Positions 8,609 to 16,395 of a DNA stretch of 64,000 nucleotides are shown here, one piece after another. The translations under genes were made by a program, and so were the position numbers. Within the stretch, counting starts at the first letter, position 1. The number at the start of each line of letters is the position of its first letter. The notes under the pieces are model-generated. The model did not search any database, was not told the origin of the DNA, and was given only the letters and a program-made list of their open reading frames with translations. Origin of the DNA: Pseudarthrobacter naphthalenicus (GTDB taxonomy: Bacteria > Actinomycetota > Actinomycetes > Actinomycetales > Micrococcaceae); NCBI RefSeq assembly GCF_029076445.1, contig NZ_JARESG010000001.1:1-64000 (forward strand). The letters run 5' to 3'.

Positions 8609-9621
8609 AAGCAGTAGTGGTCCATTCCGCCGGAGACCTGCGTCTTGAGGATCGTCCCGACCCGGAGTGCCCGGCCGGCTCGGTGATTATCGACGTCGAA
8701 TACGGCGGAATCTGCGGCTCGGACCTGCACTACGTCAGCCATGGCGCTTCCGGACTCAGCATCCTGGCAGACCCCATGGTGCTCGGACACGAGGTGGCCG
8801 GCCGGATCTCCAGGCTCGGCGAGGGGGTGGCGGACTTCGCAGTTGGCGATGCCGTGACGGTCCACCCCGCCGTGTTCTGCGGTGAATGCGCGGACTGCCT
8901 GGCCGGCCGCACCAACCTGTGCCCGCAGGTCACCTACTACGGCAGTGCCGCGCACCGGCCCCACACAGACGGTGCCTTCGCATCGCGGAAGGCCGTCCCG
9001 GCTAGGCAGCTTCGGCGGTTGCCTGCGGGCGTCAGCACACGCCATGCCGCCGTCGCGGAACCGCTCGCCGTGGCGATCCACGCGGTGGGCCGGGCAGGCA
9101 GCCTGGCCGGCAAGGACGTCCTGGTCAACGGTGCCGGGCCCATCGGTGCCTTGGTGGTGGCGGCAGCCTGCCGTGCCGGTGCTGCCTCCGTCGTGGCCAG
9201 CGACCTGTCCGAAACATCCTTGGCGATCGCGAAGCGCATGGGGGCCGACCGTGTGGTGCTGGTGGGTTCCGGTGCCCGGCTCCCTGACGTGGACGTGGCG
9301 TTCGAGGCCTCAGGCGCCCCCGGCGCCCTGGGCGGCGTCCTGGCGTCCGTACGCCGTGGCGGCACCGTGGTCCAGGTGGGCAACCTGCCCGCCGGGCCGG
9401 TGACCACCGAGCTTGCCGCGCTGGTCTTCCGTGAGATTGACTACCGCGGAACCTTCCGCTTTGCGGACGAACTGGACGATGCCCTTGCCTACCTGGCCGA
9501 CGGGCTGGACGTGGAACCTCTGCTGACCCACACATTCGACGCCGGCGACGTCTCCGAGGCGTTTGCGGTGGCGTCGGACCGGGGGACCGGCTCGTCGAAA
9601 GTCCTCCTGAGGTTTGTCTGA
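8605..9621 (+). CDS. idnD: L-idonate 5-dehydrogenase (zinc-dependent)
   Basis: Medium-chain zinc dehydrogenase of 338 residues that would oxidise L-idonate to 5-ketogluconate. The catalytic zinc site is CGSDLH with GHE (GHEVAG), the structural zinc site is CGECADCLAGRTNLC, and the nucleotide fold is GAGPIGALV. The motif with HADGAF-like spacing (HTDGAF) and overall alignment fit IdnD better than general alcohol dehydrogenases, though other polyol specificities remain possible. The ATG overlaps the stop of the transporter gene. Twelve bases separate it from menG, which may share the transcript. Confidence 0.82.
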   Translation: MKAVVVHSAGDLRLEDRPDPECPAGSVIIDVEYGGICGSDLHYVSHGASGLSILADPMVLGHEVAGRISRLGEGVADFAVGDAVTVHPAVFCGECADCLAGRTNLCPQVTYYGSAAHRPHTDGAFASRKAVPARQLRRLPAGVSTRHAAVAEPLAVAIHAVGRAGSLAGKDVLVNGAGPIGALVVAAACRAGAASVVASDLSETSLAIAKRMGADRVVLVGSGARLPDVDVAFEASGAPGALGGVLASVRRGGTVVQVGNLPAGPVTTELAALVFREIDYRGTFRFADELDDALAYLADGLDVEPLLTHTFDAGDVSEAFAVASDRGTGSSKVLLRFV

Positions 9622-9633
9622 GACAATGTCATA

Positions 9634-10410
9634 GTGAACCGAGCATCCTTGGAAAAGCGTCCGGACGAAGTAGCCACGATGTTTGACGACGTCGCGCCGA
9701 AGTACGACGTCGTCAACGACGTCCTGTCGATGGGCCAGACTCGTCGCTGGCGCAAGATCGTGGTCGACGCGGTGGACGCCAAAGCCGGCCAGCGGGTACT
9801 CGACCTGGCAGCCGGAACCGGGACCTCCAGCGAGCCGTATGCCGACGCGGGAATAGACGTCGTGGCCTGTGACTTCTCCCTCGGCATGCTGAAGGTCGGC
9901 AAACGCCGCCGCCCGGACATCAACTTCGTTGCCGGTGACGCCACCAACCTGCCCTTCGCTGACAACAGCTTCGACGCGAGCACCATCTCCTTCGGGCTGC
10001 GCAACGTCAACGAGCCCAAGAAGGCGCTGGCCGAAATGCTGCGCGTCACCAAGCCCGGCGGCAAGCTTGTCATCGCCGAGTTCTCGGCGCCCGTAGTCCC
10101 GCTGTGGCGCACGATGTATACCGAATACCTCATGCGTGCCCTTCCCGCCATCGCCGTGAAGGTTGCCTCCAACCCGGACGCGTATGTTTACCTCGCCGAG
10201 TCCATCCGAGCCTGGCCGGACCAGGACCATCTGGCCGCATGGCTGGAGGAATCGGGCTGGGAAAAGGTCACCTACCGCAACCTGACCGGCGGGATTGTGG
10301 CCGTTCACCGGGCAACCAAGCCGCTCGAATCAACTCCCGACGGCAGTGCTGCCGCCATCGCCGCGCACAAGGGCCCCGTGGCCAAGCTGCGCCGCAACAT
10401 CACCCGCTGA
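9634..10410 (+). CDS. menG: Demethylmenaquinone methyltransferase
   Basis: SAM-dependent methyltransferase (UbiE/MenG family, 258 residues) that performs the last menaquinone step. Seen are [18 protein letters not shown] near the N-terminus, the SAM loop [11 protein letters not shown], and the UbiE signature segment with SFGLRNV and [12 protein letters not shown]. The start is GTG at 9634. It leads a run with the geranylgeranyl reductase and polyprenyl synthase genes, which together make and modify the isoprenoid side chain of the quinone. The methyl group is added to the ring at the membrane. Confidence 0.95.
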   Translation: MNRASLEKRPDEVATMFDDVAPKYDVVNDVLSMGQTRRWRKIVVDAVDAKAGQRVLDLAAGTGTSSEPYADAGIDVVACDFSLGMLKVGKRRRPDINFVAGDATNLPFADNSFDASTISFGLRNVNEPKKALAEMLRVTKPGGKLVIAEFSAPVVPLWRTMYTEYLMRALPAIAVKVASNPDAYVYLAESIRAWPDQDHLAAWLEESGWEKVTYRNLTGGIVAVHRATKPLESTPDGSAAAIAAHKGPVAKLRRNITR

Positions 10411-10415
10411 TACCT

Positions 10416-11747
10416 GTGAACGTACTTATTGTCGGCGCCGGGCCGGCCGGCTCCACCGCTGCCTACTACCTTGCCAAGGCAGGCATCAGTGTGACCGTCC
10501 TGGAAAAGACCAGCTTCCCGCGCGAGAAGGTCTGCGGCGACGGCCTTACCCCGCGCGCCGTCCGCGAAATCCAGAAGCTCGGCCTGCCGCACCCCGAATC
10601 GGAAGGCTGGCGCCGCAACAAGGGCCTGCGGCTCATTGCCGGCGGACGGACCATCGAGCTGCCCTGGCCCGAGGTTTCCGACTTCCCGGAGTACGGCCTC
10701 ATCCGCACCCGGCTGGGCTTTGACGAGGAATTGGCCCGGCACGCCCAGGCCGCCGGCGCCGAAATCCTCGAGCGGCACAGCGTCACGGAAGCCCTGCGGT
10801 CTGAAGATGGCCGGGTGACCGGCGTCCGCGCAGCGCTCCTGGACGAGTCCGGACGCAAGACGGGGGAGACGCGCGACTTCAGTGCCGACGTCGTACTCGC
10901 AGCGGACGGCAACTCCACGCGAACCGCCGTGTCGCTGGGTATCCAGAAGCGCGACGACCGCCCCCTCGGCGTCGCGGTCCGCACCTACTTCACCTCGCCC
11001 CGGCACGACGACGACTGGATGGAAGGCTGGCTGGAGCTCCCCGGCCGCGACGGAAAACTGCTTCCCGGCTACGGCTGGGTGTTCGGCGTCGGCGACGGCA
11101 CCTCCAACGTCGGCCTGGGCATCCTGAACTCCTCCAAGGAATTCGGCAAGCTGGACTACAAGCAGGTCCTGCGCGAGTGGACCGCCGGCATGCCCGCCGA
11201 GTGGGGCTTCAGCCCGGAGAACCAGGTGGGCGAAATCCGCGGCGCGGCGCTGCCCATGGGCTTCAACCGCACCCCGCACTATTCGCCCGGCCTGCTGCTC
11301 CTGGGCGATGCCGGCGGCATGGTGTCCCCGTTCAACGGCGAGGGCATTTCCTACGCCATGGAGTCCGCGCGGTTCGCCGCCGAGTTCATCATTGACGCCT
11401 CCGCGCGCTCTGTTTCCGCGGGGCCAACGTACGACGCCGACGCGCACCTCGCCGGATACGCGGACTATGTGCGCAATCAGTGGGGATCGCACTTCACGCT
11501 GGGGCGGGCATTTGCCGCGCTGATCGGAAAGCCCGCTGTCATGAAGCTCGCCCTGCGGACCGGGATGCCGATTCCGGTGCTGATGCGCTTTGTGGTGCGG
11601 CTGCTCGCTAACCTGACAGACCCGGCGGCGAAGGGCTTTGAGGACCGGGTCATCCGCGTCCTGGAATCCCTTGTCCCGGCCACGTCCAACAGTCCATCGG
11701 CTACGAACCAGCGGTATCCGCAACAAAAAGTTAGGGTTAACCCGTGA
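10416..11747 (+). CDS. Geranylgeranyl reductase family FAD-dependent oxidoreductase (MenJ-like)
   Basis: Flavoprotein of 443 residues that reduces double bonds of polyprenyl chains; next to menG and a polyprenyl synthase it most likely saturates a menaquinone side-chain unit, as MenJ does in mycobacteria. Motifs: N-terminal dinucleotide fold GAGPAGSTAA directly after the start, the family segment VCGDGLTPRAV with Cys, and the second FAD region LLLGDAGGMVSPFNGEGI. The GTG start at 10,416 is chosen because it places the Rossmann fold at residue 7, five bases after the menG stop. It overlaps the next gene by four bases. Confidence 0.88.
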   Translation: MNVLIVGAGPAGSTAAYYLAKAGISVTVLEKTSFPREKVCGDGLTPRAVREIQKLGLPHPESEGWRRNKGLRLIAGGRTIELPWPEVSDFPEYGLIRTRLGFDEELARHAQAAGAEILERHSVTEALRSEDGRVTGVRAALLDESGRKTGETRDFSADVVLAADGNSTRTAVSLGIQKRDDRPLGVAVRTYFTSPRHDDDWMEGWLELPGRDGKLLPGYGWVFGVGDGTSNVGLGILNSSKEFGKLDYKQVLREWTAGMPAEWGFSPENQVGEIRGAALPMGFNRTPHYSPGLLLLGDAGGMVSPFNGEGISYAMESARFAAEFIIDASARSVSAGPTYDADAHLAGYADYVRNQWGSHFTLGRAFAALIGKPAVMKLALRTGMPIPVLMRFVVRLLANLTDPAAKGFEDRVIRVLESLVPATSNSPSATNQRYPQQKVRVNP

Positions 11748-12844
11748 CCAACTCTGCAGACCACAGCTGGACGCATGCCGGGCACGGCCTGCCGGACACC
11801 GAACCCAGCCTCAACACCACCGCGATTGCCACGGCACTTCAGCTGCCGGCAGGCTTCGCGGCGATCGCGGAGGATGCCGAGCTAGGCCCCGCCATCACCA
11901 CCAACCTGGCCAGGGTGGAGAAGAAGCTCCGCGAGGCCATTGCCAACTCCGATCCGTTGGCTGACGCAACATCGCGGCACCTCGTGGAGGCCGGCGGCAA
12001 GCGTGTCCGGCCGCTGCTGACGCTGCTGTGCGCCCACCTTGGCGACGCTTCCTTGCCTGCTGTGGTGCAGGCGGCGGTGGTGGTGGAACTGACCCACCTT
12101 GCCACGCTCTACCACGACGATGTTATGGACTCAGCACCGTTCCGCCGCGGCGCCCCCACGGCCCACGAAGTATGGGGCAACTCCGTCGCTGTCCTGACCG
12201 GCGACCTCATTTTTGCCCGCGCCTCCATCCTGGTGTCAGAGCTCGGGGGGCGTGCGCTGGGCATCCAGGCCCGCACCTTTGAACGCCTGTGCCTGGGCCA
12301 GCTGCACGAAACCGTGGGCCCCCGCCCGGACGAGGATCCCGTGGAGCACTACCTCTCGGTGATCGCGGACAAGACCGGCTCGCTGGTGGCGGCCTCCGGC
12401 CAGTTCGGCGCCATTTTCTCCGGCGCCGATGAGGCCTTCGAGGACATTCTGGTGGAGTACGGCGAAAAGGTGGGCGTGGCCTTCCAGCTCGCCGATGATG
12501 TCATCGATGTCACCGGCGTCAAGGTTAAGTCGGGCAAGTCCCCGGGCACCGACCTTCGCGAAGGTGTCCCCACCCTGCCAGTGCTGTTCCTGCGCCGCGA
12601 CGCAGCGGCCGGCGACCAGTCCGCCGTCGAGCTTTTGAAGCTCATTGACGGGGATCTGTCATCGGATACTGCCTTGGCCGCTGCCGTTGCCGGGCTGCGC
12701 GAGCACCCCGTAACTGCCGAGTCCTGGGTGATTGCCCGGCGCTGGGCCGACGAAGCCATTGCCGCGCTGGCGCCGTTGCCCGAGGGCGTAGTGAAGGACT
12801 CGCTGTCCAACTTCGCGCTTGCCGTAGTGGACCGCGCGAGCTGA
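11744..12844 (+). CDS. Polyprenyl diphosphate synthase (menaquinone side chain)
   Basis: Trans-isoprenyl diphosphate synthase of 366 residues, elongating isopentenyl units to a long all-trans chain for menaquinone. The first Asp-rich motif is LYHDDVMD and the second LADDVIDV, with GKRVRPLL upstream and the KT of DKTGSLV between them. The residues before the first Asp-rich motif are small or aliphatic apart from Leu-Tyr; I cannot predict chain length reliably. GTG at 11,744 overlaps the reductase stop (GTGA). A strong terminator follows. Confidence 0.93.
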   Translation: MTNSADHSWTHAGHGLPDTEPSLNTTAIATALQLPAGFAAIAEDAELGPAITTNLARVEKKLREAIANSDPLADATSRHLVEAGGKRVRPLLTLLCAHLGDASLPAVVQAAVVVELTHLATLYHDDVMDSAPFRRGAPTAHEVWGNSVAVLTGDLIFARASILVSELGGRALGIQARTFERLCLGQLHETVGPRPDEDPVEHYLSVIADKTGSLVAASGQFGAIFSGADEAFEDILVEYGEKVGVAFQLADDVIDVTGVKVKSGKSPGTDLREGVPTLPVLFLRRDAAAGDQSAVELLKLIDGDLSSDTALAAAVAGLREHPVTAESWVIARRWADEAIAALAPLPEGVVKDSLSNFALAVVDRAS

Positions 12845-12858
12845 TTCTGCTGTCGTTG

Positions 12859-12904
12859 AAGCGGGCCCTGCCGGGGGACACCTTGGCGGGGCCCGCTTTT
12901 TGTT
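12859..12904 (+). terminator. Rho-independent terminator after the polyprenyl synthase gene
   Basis: AAGCGGGCCC pairs with GGGGCCCGCTT around a GC-rich loop, followed by a T-run (GCTTTTTGTT). It starts about 15 bases after the synthase stop and should end the menG operon transcript. Confidence 0.85.
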
Positions 12905-12950
12905 GGCTTGGGACTATCCATCTGCCCGCGGGGCAGCCGGTTTAAATGCA

Positions 12951-13006
12951 ATAGCCCCGGTTCTCAGCAGCGTCACGAGTCATACGCTGCATCGAACCGG
13001 GGCTAT
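12951..13006. other. Strong nested hairpin of unknown role
   Basis: ATAGCCCCGGTTC (12,951-12,963) is perfectly complementary to GAACCGGGGCTAT (12,994-13,006). Inside it GCAGCGT pairs with ACGCTGC, leaving a 10-base loop. No T-run follows. It sits just behind a complete terminator, so it may be a second bidirectional barrier, a small structured RNA or a repeat. It does not match a tRNA. Confidence 0.6.
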
Positions 13007-13055
13007 ATCTCCGTTCGCATCAGACCCGCCGGAGGCGTTTAGCGGATCCGTGAAT

Positions 13056-13113
13056 AGTTTATGACAGGTCTGTCACAGAGTGCAAGCCTGCTGTTACGGG
13101 TGTGTCATAAACT
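13056..13113. promoter_or_regulatory. Interleaved palindromes before the DUF559 gene
   Basis: AGTTTATGACA (13,056-13,066) and TGTCATAAACT (13,103-13,113) are perfect 11-base inverted arms 36 bases apart. A second perfect palindrome, TGACA-GGTC-TGTCA, overlaps the left arm at 13,063-13,076. The AT-rich arms contrast with the surrounding GC-rich DNA. Two dimeric operator sites for one regulator, or a site-specific recombination-like arrangement, are possible; nothing adjacent identifies the protein. Confidence 0.4.
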
Positions 13114-13127
13114 TTCCGGATTCTTCG

Positions 13128-13199
13128 CGGGGCACATTGCTGCCCTGAGAGCGCCTTCCACGCCTCGGAGCCGGCGTGTCCGTGTCAAAGTGCCCCGGG
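13128..13199. repeat. Palindromic repeat family A, copy 1 (reverse orientation)
   Basis: Bounded by GCGGGGCACATT and AAAGTGCCCCGG, with the internal block GGCGTGTCCGTGTC. Its reverse complement matches the copies at 26,837 and 27,164 (GGGGCACTTTGACACGG, ACGCCG). Together with copy 2 it flanks the DUF559 gene. It is about 70 bases before that gene's start. Confidence 0.7.
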
Positions 13200-13267
13200 A
13201 GCGGGAGTTGTCCACATGGCCAGGCACGGACCTGCCATCACCTGCAGCCCGCTGGCACGGTCGAACC

Positions 13268-14107
13268 ATGAATATGGAGACCTTCCTTGGCCTGCGGGCC
13301 GGCGTAACCCGGACTTCGACGCTCCGTGGGGCTGGATTTTCGCGGGCGCACCTCAACAAAGCAGTCTCGGCCGGACGCATTGTGCGGATTCGGCGCGGCG
13401 TCTACGGCCTGCCGAGAGAGGGCGGGGCCCTGGGCCTGGCGCTGCAGCACAATGCCCTGCTGACCTGTTTGTCGGCCGCCCCCACGTACAGGCTTTGGAC
13501 GCTAAATGATACGACTTCCGTGCATCTGAGTCCGGGGCACAAGAGGGCGCCGGCGGGGACGGTGGCGCATGGACGATGCCCTCATCCGCGCCACCCCTGG
13601 CTGCCGGTGGCCGGCCTGGTTGATGTCCTGATCCACGCCCTACGCTGCCTGCCCGAGGCGGAGGCGTTGGTCATGCTTCAGTCCGCAACCCAGCGGGGAG
13701 ACGTCACCGTGGAGTTCCTGCGGCGCAAGTTACCCGGCAACCGCAATGCCCGGGCCAGGGCCGTCCTGGACAGCTTGATCCCGAGGGCGGATTCCATCCT
13801 TGAAGTGCTGGCTAATTACCACTTCCGGCGGGCGGGGCTGCATGTGCGCAGGCATGTAGAGCTTCCGGGGGTGGGCGAGGTGGACTTCCTCATTGAGGAG
13901 TGCCTCGTGGTGGAAACCGACGGAGAAACGCACTTGGAGCCACGGCAGGTGAAAAAGGACCGGAAGCGCAACAATGCCACCCTCATCGGCGGGCATCTCG
14001 GCCTCAGATTCGGCTATGACGACGTCGTCCATCACCCTGAGCGGATGGTGGCGGAGGTGCTCGCGGTGCTGGAGCAGTTCCGGAGCGGAGCTTTCCGCAG
14101 AAGGTGA
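13268..14107 (+). CDS. AbiEi-antitoxin-like N-terminus with DUF559 (Vsr-fold) endonuclease-like domain
   Basis: A 279-residue protein. The N-terminal third (about 1-55) has a winged-helix pattern with GRIVRIRRGVY, typical of the type IV antitoxin AbiEi N-terminal domain. The C-terminal third holds the DUF559 fold with LPGVGEVDFLIEE, LVVETDGETH and a final RFGYDDVV segment. The acidic ED residues and E/D-x-D pattern resemble PD-(D/E)XK and Vsr nucleases. Such proteins are abundant in actinobacteria and uncharacterised. There is no toxin gene adjacent. The start ATG at 13,268 puts the winged helix at the N-terminus. Repeats of family A lie on both sides, suggesting an accessory insertion. Confidence 0.75.
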   Translation: MNMETFLGLRAGVTRTSTLRGAGFSRAHLNKAVSAGRIVRIRRGVYGLPREGGALGLALQHNALLTCLSAAPTYRLWTLNDTTSVHLSPGHKRAPAGTVAHGRCPHPRHPWLPVAGLVDVLIHALRCLPEAEALVMLQSATQRGDVTVEFLRRKLPGNRNARARAVLDSLIPRADSILEVLANYHFRRAGLHVRRHVELPGVGEVDFLIEECLVVETDGETHLEPRQVKKDRKRNNATLIGGHLGLRFGYDDVVHHPERMVAEVLAVLEQFRSGAFRRR

Positions 14108-14129
14108 CTGCCGCCGTCGTGCTTCACTG

Positions 14130-14211
14130 CCGTCGCGGGGCACTTTGGTGGCCTCTGCCGCGGAACCAGACGAAAATGACGCCACAGCTGCGTCAAAGTG
14201 CCCCACGACGG
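14130..14211. repeat. Palindromic repeat family A, copy 2
   Basis: CCGTCGCGGGGCACTTT at the left pairs with AAAGTGCCCCACGACGG at the right, with the interior diverged from the other copies. It begins 22 bases after the DUF559 stop. A GC-rich CGACGGCGGCGG run follows. Confidence 0.75.
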
Positions 14212-14261
14212 CGGCGGCTCGCGCCGGCTCGCGCCAGCACCGCCGGCAGCCGGGACGCCGG

Positions 14262-14687
14262 CTAGTCCTCTTCGTCGTTGAAGGCCCACTCGAACATGTC
14301 GAACACGAACTCGGAGAAGGTGCCTTCCTCGCTCTTCCACTGGCCGCGGGCGTTGTTGCGGCGGTAGACGATGGGGTCCGGGACGCCGAGATCGCCCACC
14401 CGGAAGCCCCAGGTGAACTGTTCCTCTTCGTCTTCGAGGAACATCAGGAAGCCCTCGTCATCAACTTCCAGCTCTTCGGGGTCCCAGAAGTAGTGGTAGG
14501 CCTCCATGAGGTCTTCGCAGCCGCCGAGGGCCTGGTAGAACTCGCGCAGGACCAGCGGAACCTGGAACTGGTGTTCGGCGAGTGCCGCGTCCAGTTCCGC
14601 TTCGGACAGGCCGTCCTCTTCCTGCCATTCGTCCTCGAGGTACTTCGGAACAAGCGCACGGAACTTCTCGAGGAACATGTCAGTCAT
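14262..14687 (-). CDS. SMI1/KNR4 (SUKH)-like protein
   Basis: Predicted 141-residue, very acidic soluble protein starting at ATG 14,687 with AGGA ten bases upstream. It resembles the SUKH superfamily: an N-terminal helix, a hydrophobic strand pair FLMFLEDEEEQFTWGF, a VPDPIVYRR segment, and the closing region with SEFVFDMFEWAF. SUKH proteins include immunity proteins and regulatory adaptors, but no toxin is nearby, so the role is unknown. It is read in the same frame as the TRIC-like gene upstream with no stop codon between them, so it may instead be the tail of a fused protein. Confidence 0.7.
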   Translation of the reverse strand: MTDMFLEKFRALVPKYLEDEWQEEDGLSEAELDAALAEHQFQVPLVLREFYQALGGCEDLMEAYHYFWDPEELEVDDEGFLMFLEDEEEQFTWGFRVGDLGVPDPIVYRRNNARGQWKSEEGTFSEFVFDMFEWAFNDEED

Positions 14688-15434
14688 GGACCCAATCCTA
14701 GCTAATTGCCGGGGCCCGAAGTGCCGCCGCTGCCGGGCCGCGGTTCGTCCCCGGGCCCCCCCTGCGGCAGAAGGCCCGGAACCGGCCTCATCGTCACCCC
14801 GCCGGTGCCAGCCGTGGACGGCCAACGGGGCCCGCCAGGACCGGCGCCAGGCCAGGACCCGGAACGTGAACACCACGGCGGCCACCGCTGCGGCCGTGAA
14901 CACGTTGAAGGCACCCGCACTCCACAGCCCGGCCGTCAGCCCGGCCCCCAGGAAGGCCGGCAGGGCGTAGATGTCCCTGGGGTTGAAGAGCTCAGGAACC
15001 TCGTTGGCCGTGACATCGCGCAACAGGCCGCCGCCCACCGCTGTCATCACACCCAGCAGCGCCGCGGCCACCGGATTCATGCCGGCGTCGAGGGCCTTGA
15101 CGGTGCCGGTCATGCAGAACAGGGCCAGCCCGCCGGCGTCGAACAGGACCAGCAGCGAGGTGAAGCGCTCCACGCTGGTATAGAGGGAGTAGACGAGCAC
15201 CGTGGCCAGCAGCGGCGGGAACAGGTAGGCCGGGTTGCTGAAGGCAGCGGGCGGACCATTGCTCAGGATCAGGTCCCGGATGATGCCGCCGCCCAGGCCC
15301 ACGAGGGAGGCCAGGAGCAGGGACCCCACAATGTCGATGTTTTTCCGGGCCGCCAGCAGTGAGCCGGACACTGCGAAGAAGAACACGCCCACGAGGTCCA
15401 GCCACACTGGAGCCGAGTCAAAAGCGAATGTCAT
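14262..15434 (-). CDS. TRIC/UPF0126-family membrane protein, in frame with a SUKH-like tail
   Basis: The first about 205 residues form a two-repeat, multi-span membrane protein of the TRIC cation channel (UPF0126/YadS) family. The glycine motifs GLGGGIIRDL and AVGGGLLRDV are at equivalent places of the two repeats. The expected end is followed by about 45 residues of low-complexity Arg/Gly/Ala linker and then, without any stop, by the SUKH-like protein. Either the two are fused (390 residues from ATG 15,434) or a frameshift removed the TRIC stop: the next frame has a TAG immediately before the SUKH start. An alternative ATG lies at 15,467. Confidence 0.7.
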   Translation of the reverse strand: MTFAFDSAPVWLDLVGVFFFAVSGSLLAARKNIDIVGSLLLASLVGLGGGIIRDLILSNGPPAAFSNPAYLFPPLLATVLVYSLYTSVERFTSLLVLFDAGGLALFCMTGTVKALDAGMNPVAAALLGVMTAVGGGLLRDVTANEVPELFNPRDIYALPAFLGAGLTAGLWSAGAFNVFTAAAVAAVVFTFRVLAWRRSWRAPLAVHGWHRRGDDEAGSGPSAAGGARGRTAARQRRHFGPRQLARIGSMTDMFLEKFRALVPKYLEDEWQEEDGLSEAELDAALAEHQFQVPLVLREFYQALGGCEDLMEAYHYFWDPEELEVDDEGFLMFLEDEEEQFTWGFRVGDLGVPDPIVYRRNNARGQWKSEEGTFSEFVFDMFEWAFNDEED

Positions 15435-15494
15435 GGGCGTCCCCGCTGAGTCAAAGTGGGCGGACAAGGTGGTGCCAACGTTACGCTAGCCGCT

Positions 15495-16229
15495 ATGAAC
15501 AAACCCATCATGGTGGCCTGTGCCCACGGGACATCCAGCCAGCAGGGCGCCGCAGAGGTCAACGCCCTGCGCGCCGCCATCGCCGCCCTCCGCCCGGACC
15601 TTGACGTGCGCGAAGCCTACGTGGACGTCCAGCAGCCGGACCTCGTGGACGTGGTGGCCGGCCTGCCTGAGGGGGTGCCCGCCGTTGTGGTCCCCTTGCT
15701 GCTGAGTGTGGGCTACCACGTGAAGGTGGACATCGCGCGGGCGGTCAAGAGCCGCCCGGGCACGCTGGCGGCGGCGCCGCTGGGCCCCGACCCGCGGCTC
15801 GCCGCACTGCTGGACCGGCGCCTCCGCGAAGCCGGCGTCACGGACCGTGACCTCATTGTCCTCGCCGCGGCAGGGTCCTCCAACCCCAACGCCGCGGTCA
15901 GCGTGGAACAGCTCAGGGGCCAGCTGCGGGAACTGCGAAGCAACCGGATCGAGGCCGCTTATGGCGCCTCAGCCAAGCCGACAGTGCCCGACGCCGTTGC
16001 CATGCTGCGCGAGGAAGCCGAGGGTGGTGCCGGGGCGGGACCGTCCGCCGGGGGCGTCGACCTCGGCGGCCGCGTGGTGATTGCCTCCTACCTCCTCGCG
16101 CCGGGCTTCTTCCACGACCAGCTGACCAAGGCGGGCGCTGACCTCGTGACGGAACCGCTGCTGCCTTCGGAAGTGCTCGCCGAGATCGCGCTGGACAGGT
16201 TCGACGCCGCCGTCGCACGCGGTCAGTAA
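15495..16229 (+). CDS. Sirohydrochlorin chelatase (CbiX/SirB family)
   Basis: Predicted to insert ferrous iron into sirohydrochlorin to make siroheme, the cofactor of the sulfite/nitrite reductase encoded next. The 244 residues begin with ACAHGTSSQ, holding the conserved metal-binding His; a second half repeats the chelatase fold (ASYLLAPGFFHDQL). ATG at 15,495 is chosen because it puts the catalytic strand directly at the N-terminus. Its position 5' of the reductase and the separate siroheme synthase at 27,334 complete the siroheme route. Cobalt chelation in B12 synthesis is the family alternative but no cob genes are near. Confidence 0.85.
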   Translation: MNKPIMVACAHGTSSQQGAAEVNALRAAIAALRPDLDVREAYVDVQQPDLVDVVAGLPEGVPAVVVPLLLSVGYHVKVDIARAVKSRPGTLAAAPLGPDPRLAALLDRRLREAGVTDRDLIVLAAAGSSNPNAAVSVEQLRGQLRELRSNRIEAAYGASAKPTVPDAVAMLREEAEGGAGAGPSAGGVDLGGRVVIASYLLAPGFFHDQLTKAGADLVTEPLLPSEVLAEIALDRFDAAVARGQ

Positions 16230-16313
16230 CGGCACCTTCCCAACCCCGAAAGCCGCCGGGAAATAATGGCGCGGCCAAGCACAGGAACCGGCCGTCTTCA
16301 AGGCTCTTCGGCG

Positions 16314-16368
16314 ATTCGTGACGAATTGTTTCCCTAGGTGACTCAGGGTTTCCCGACCCTTTGTGACG
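16314..16368 (+). promoter_or_regulatory. Palindrome-rich promoter region of the sulfur assimilation operon
   Basis: ATTCGT-G-ACGAAT (16,314-16,326) is a perfect 6-base palindrome. GTGACGAATTG is partly repeated as GTGACGCAATTCG about 35 bases on, and CCCT-AGGTGACTC-AGGG lies between them. All are within 85 bases of the reductase start, as expected for an operator of a sulfur- or nitrogen-responsive regulator. No regulator is encoded beside it; the assignment is tentative. Confidence 0.35.
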
Positions 16369-16395
16369 CAATTCGGGGGCACCTACAGTCGATGC

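Noticed and set aside
12951-13006. tRNA-like or 6C-type RNA
   Set aside because: No acceptor/anticodon arrangement, and loops lack the C-runs of 6C RNA; only a nested hairpin is supported.
13268-14107. Complete AbiE type IV toxin-antitoxin system
   Set aside because: Only the antitoxin-like N-terminal domain is present; no nucleotidyltransferase toxin gene is next to it.
16266-16337. 23-codon frame before the sulfite reductase as a leader peptide
   Set aside because: Has a GGGA site but contains no cysteine, unlike the Cys-rich leaders reported for actinobacterial sulfur genes, and overlaps the palindromes.
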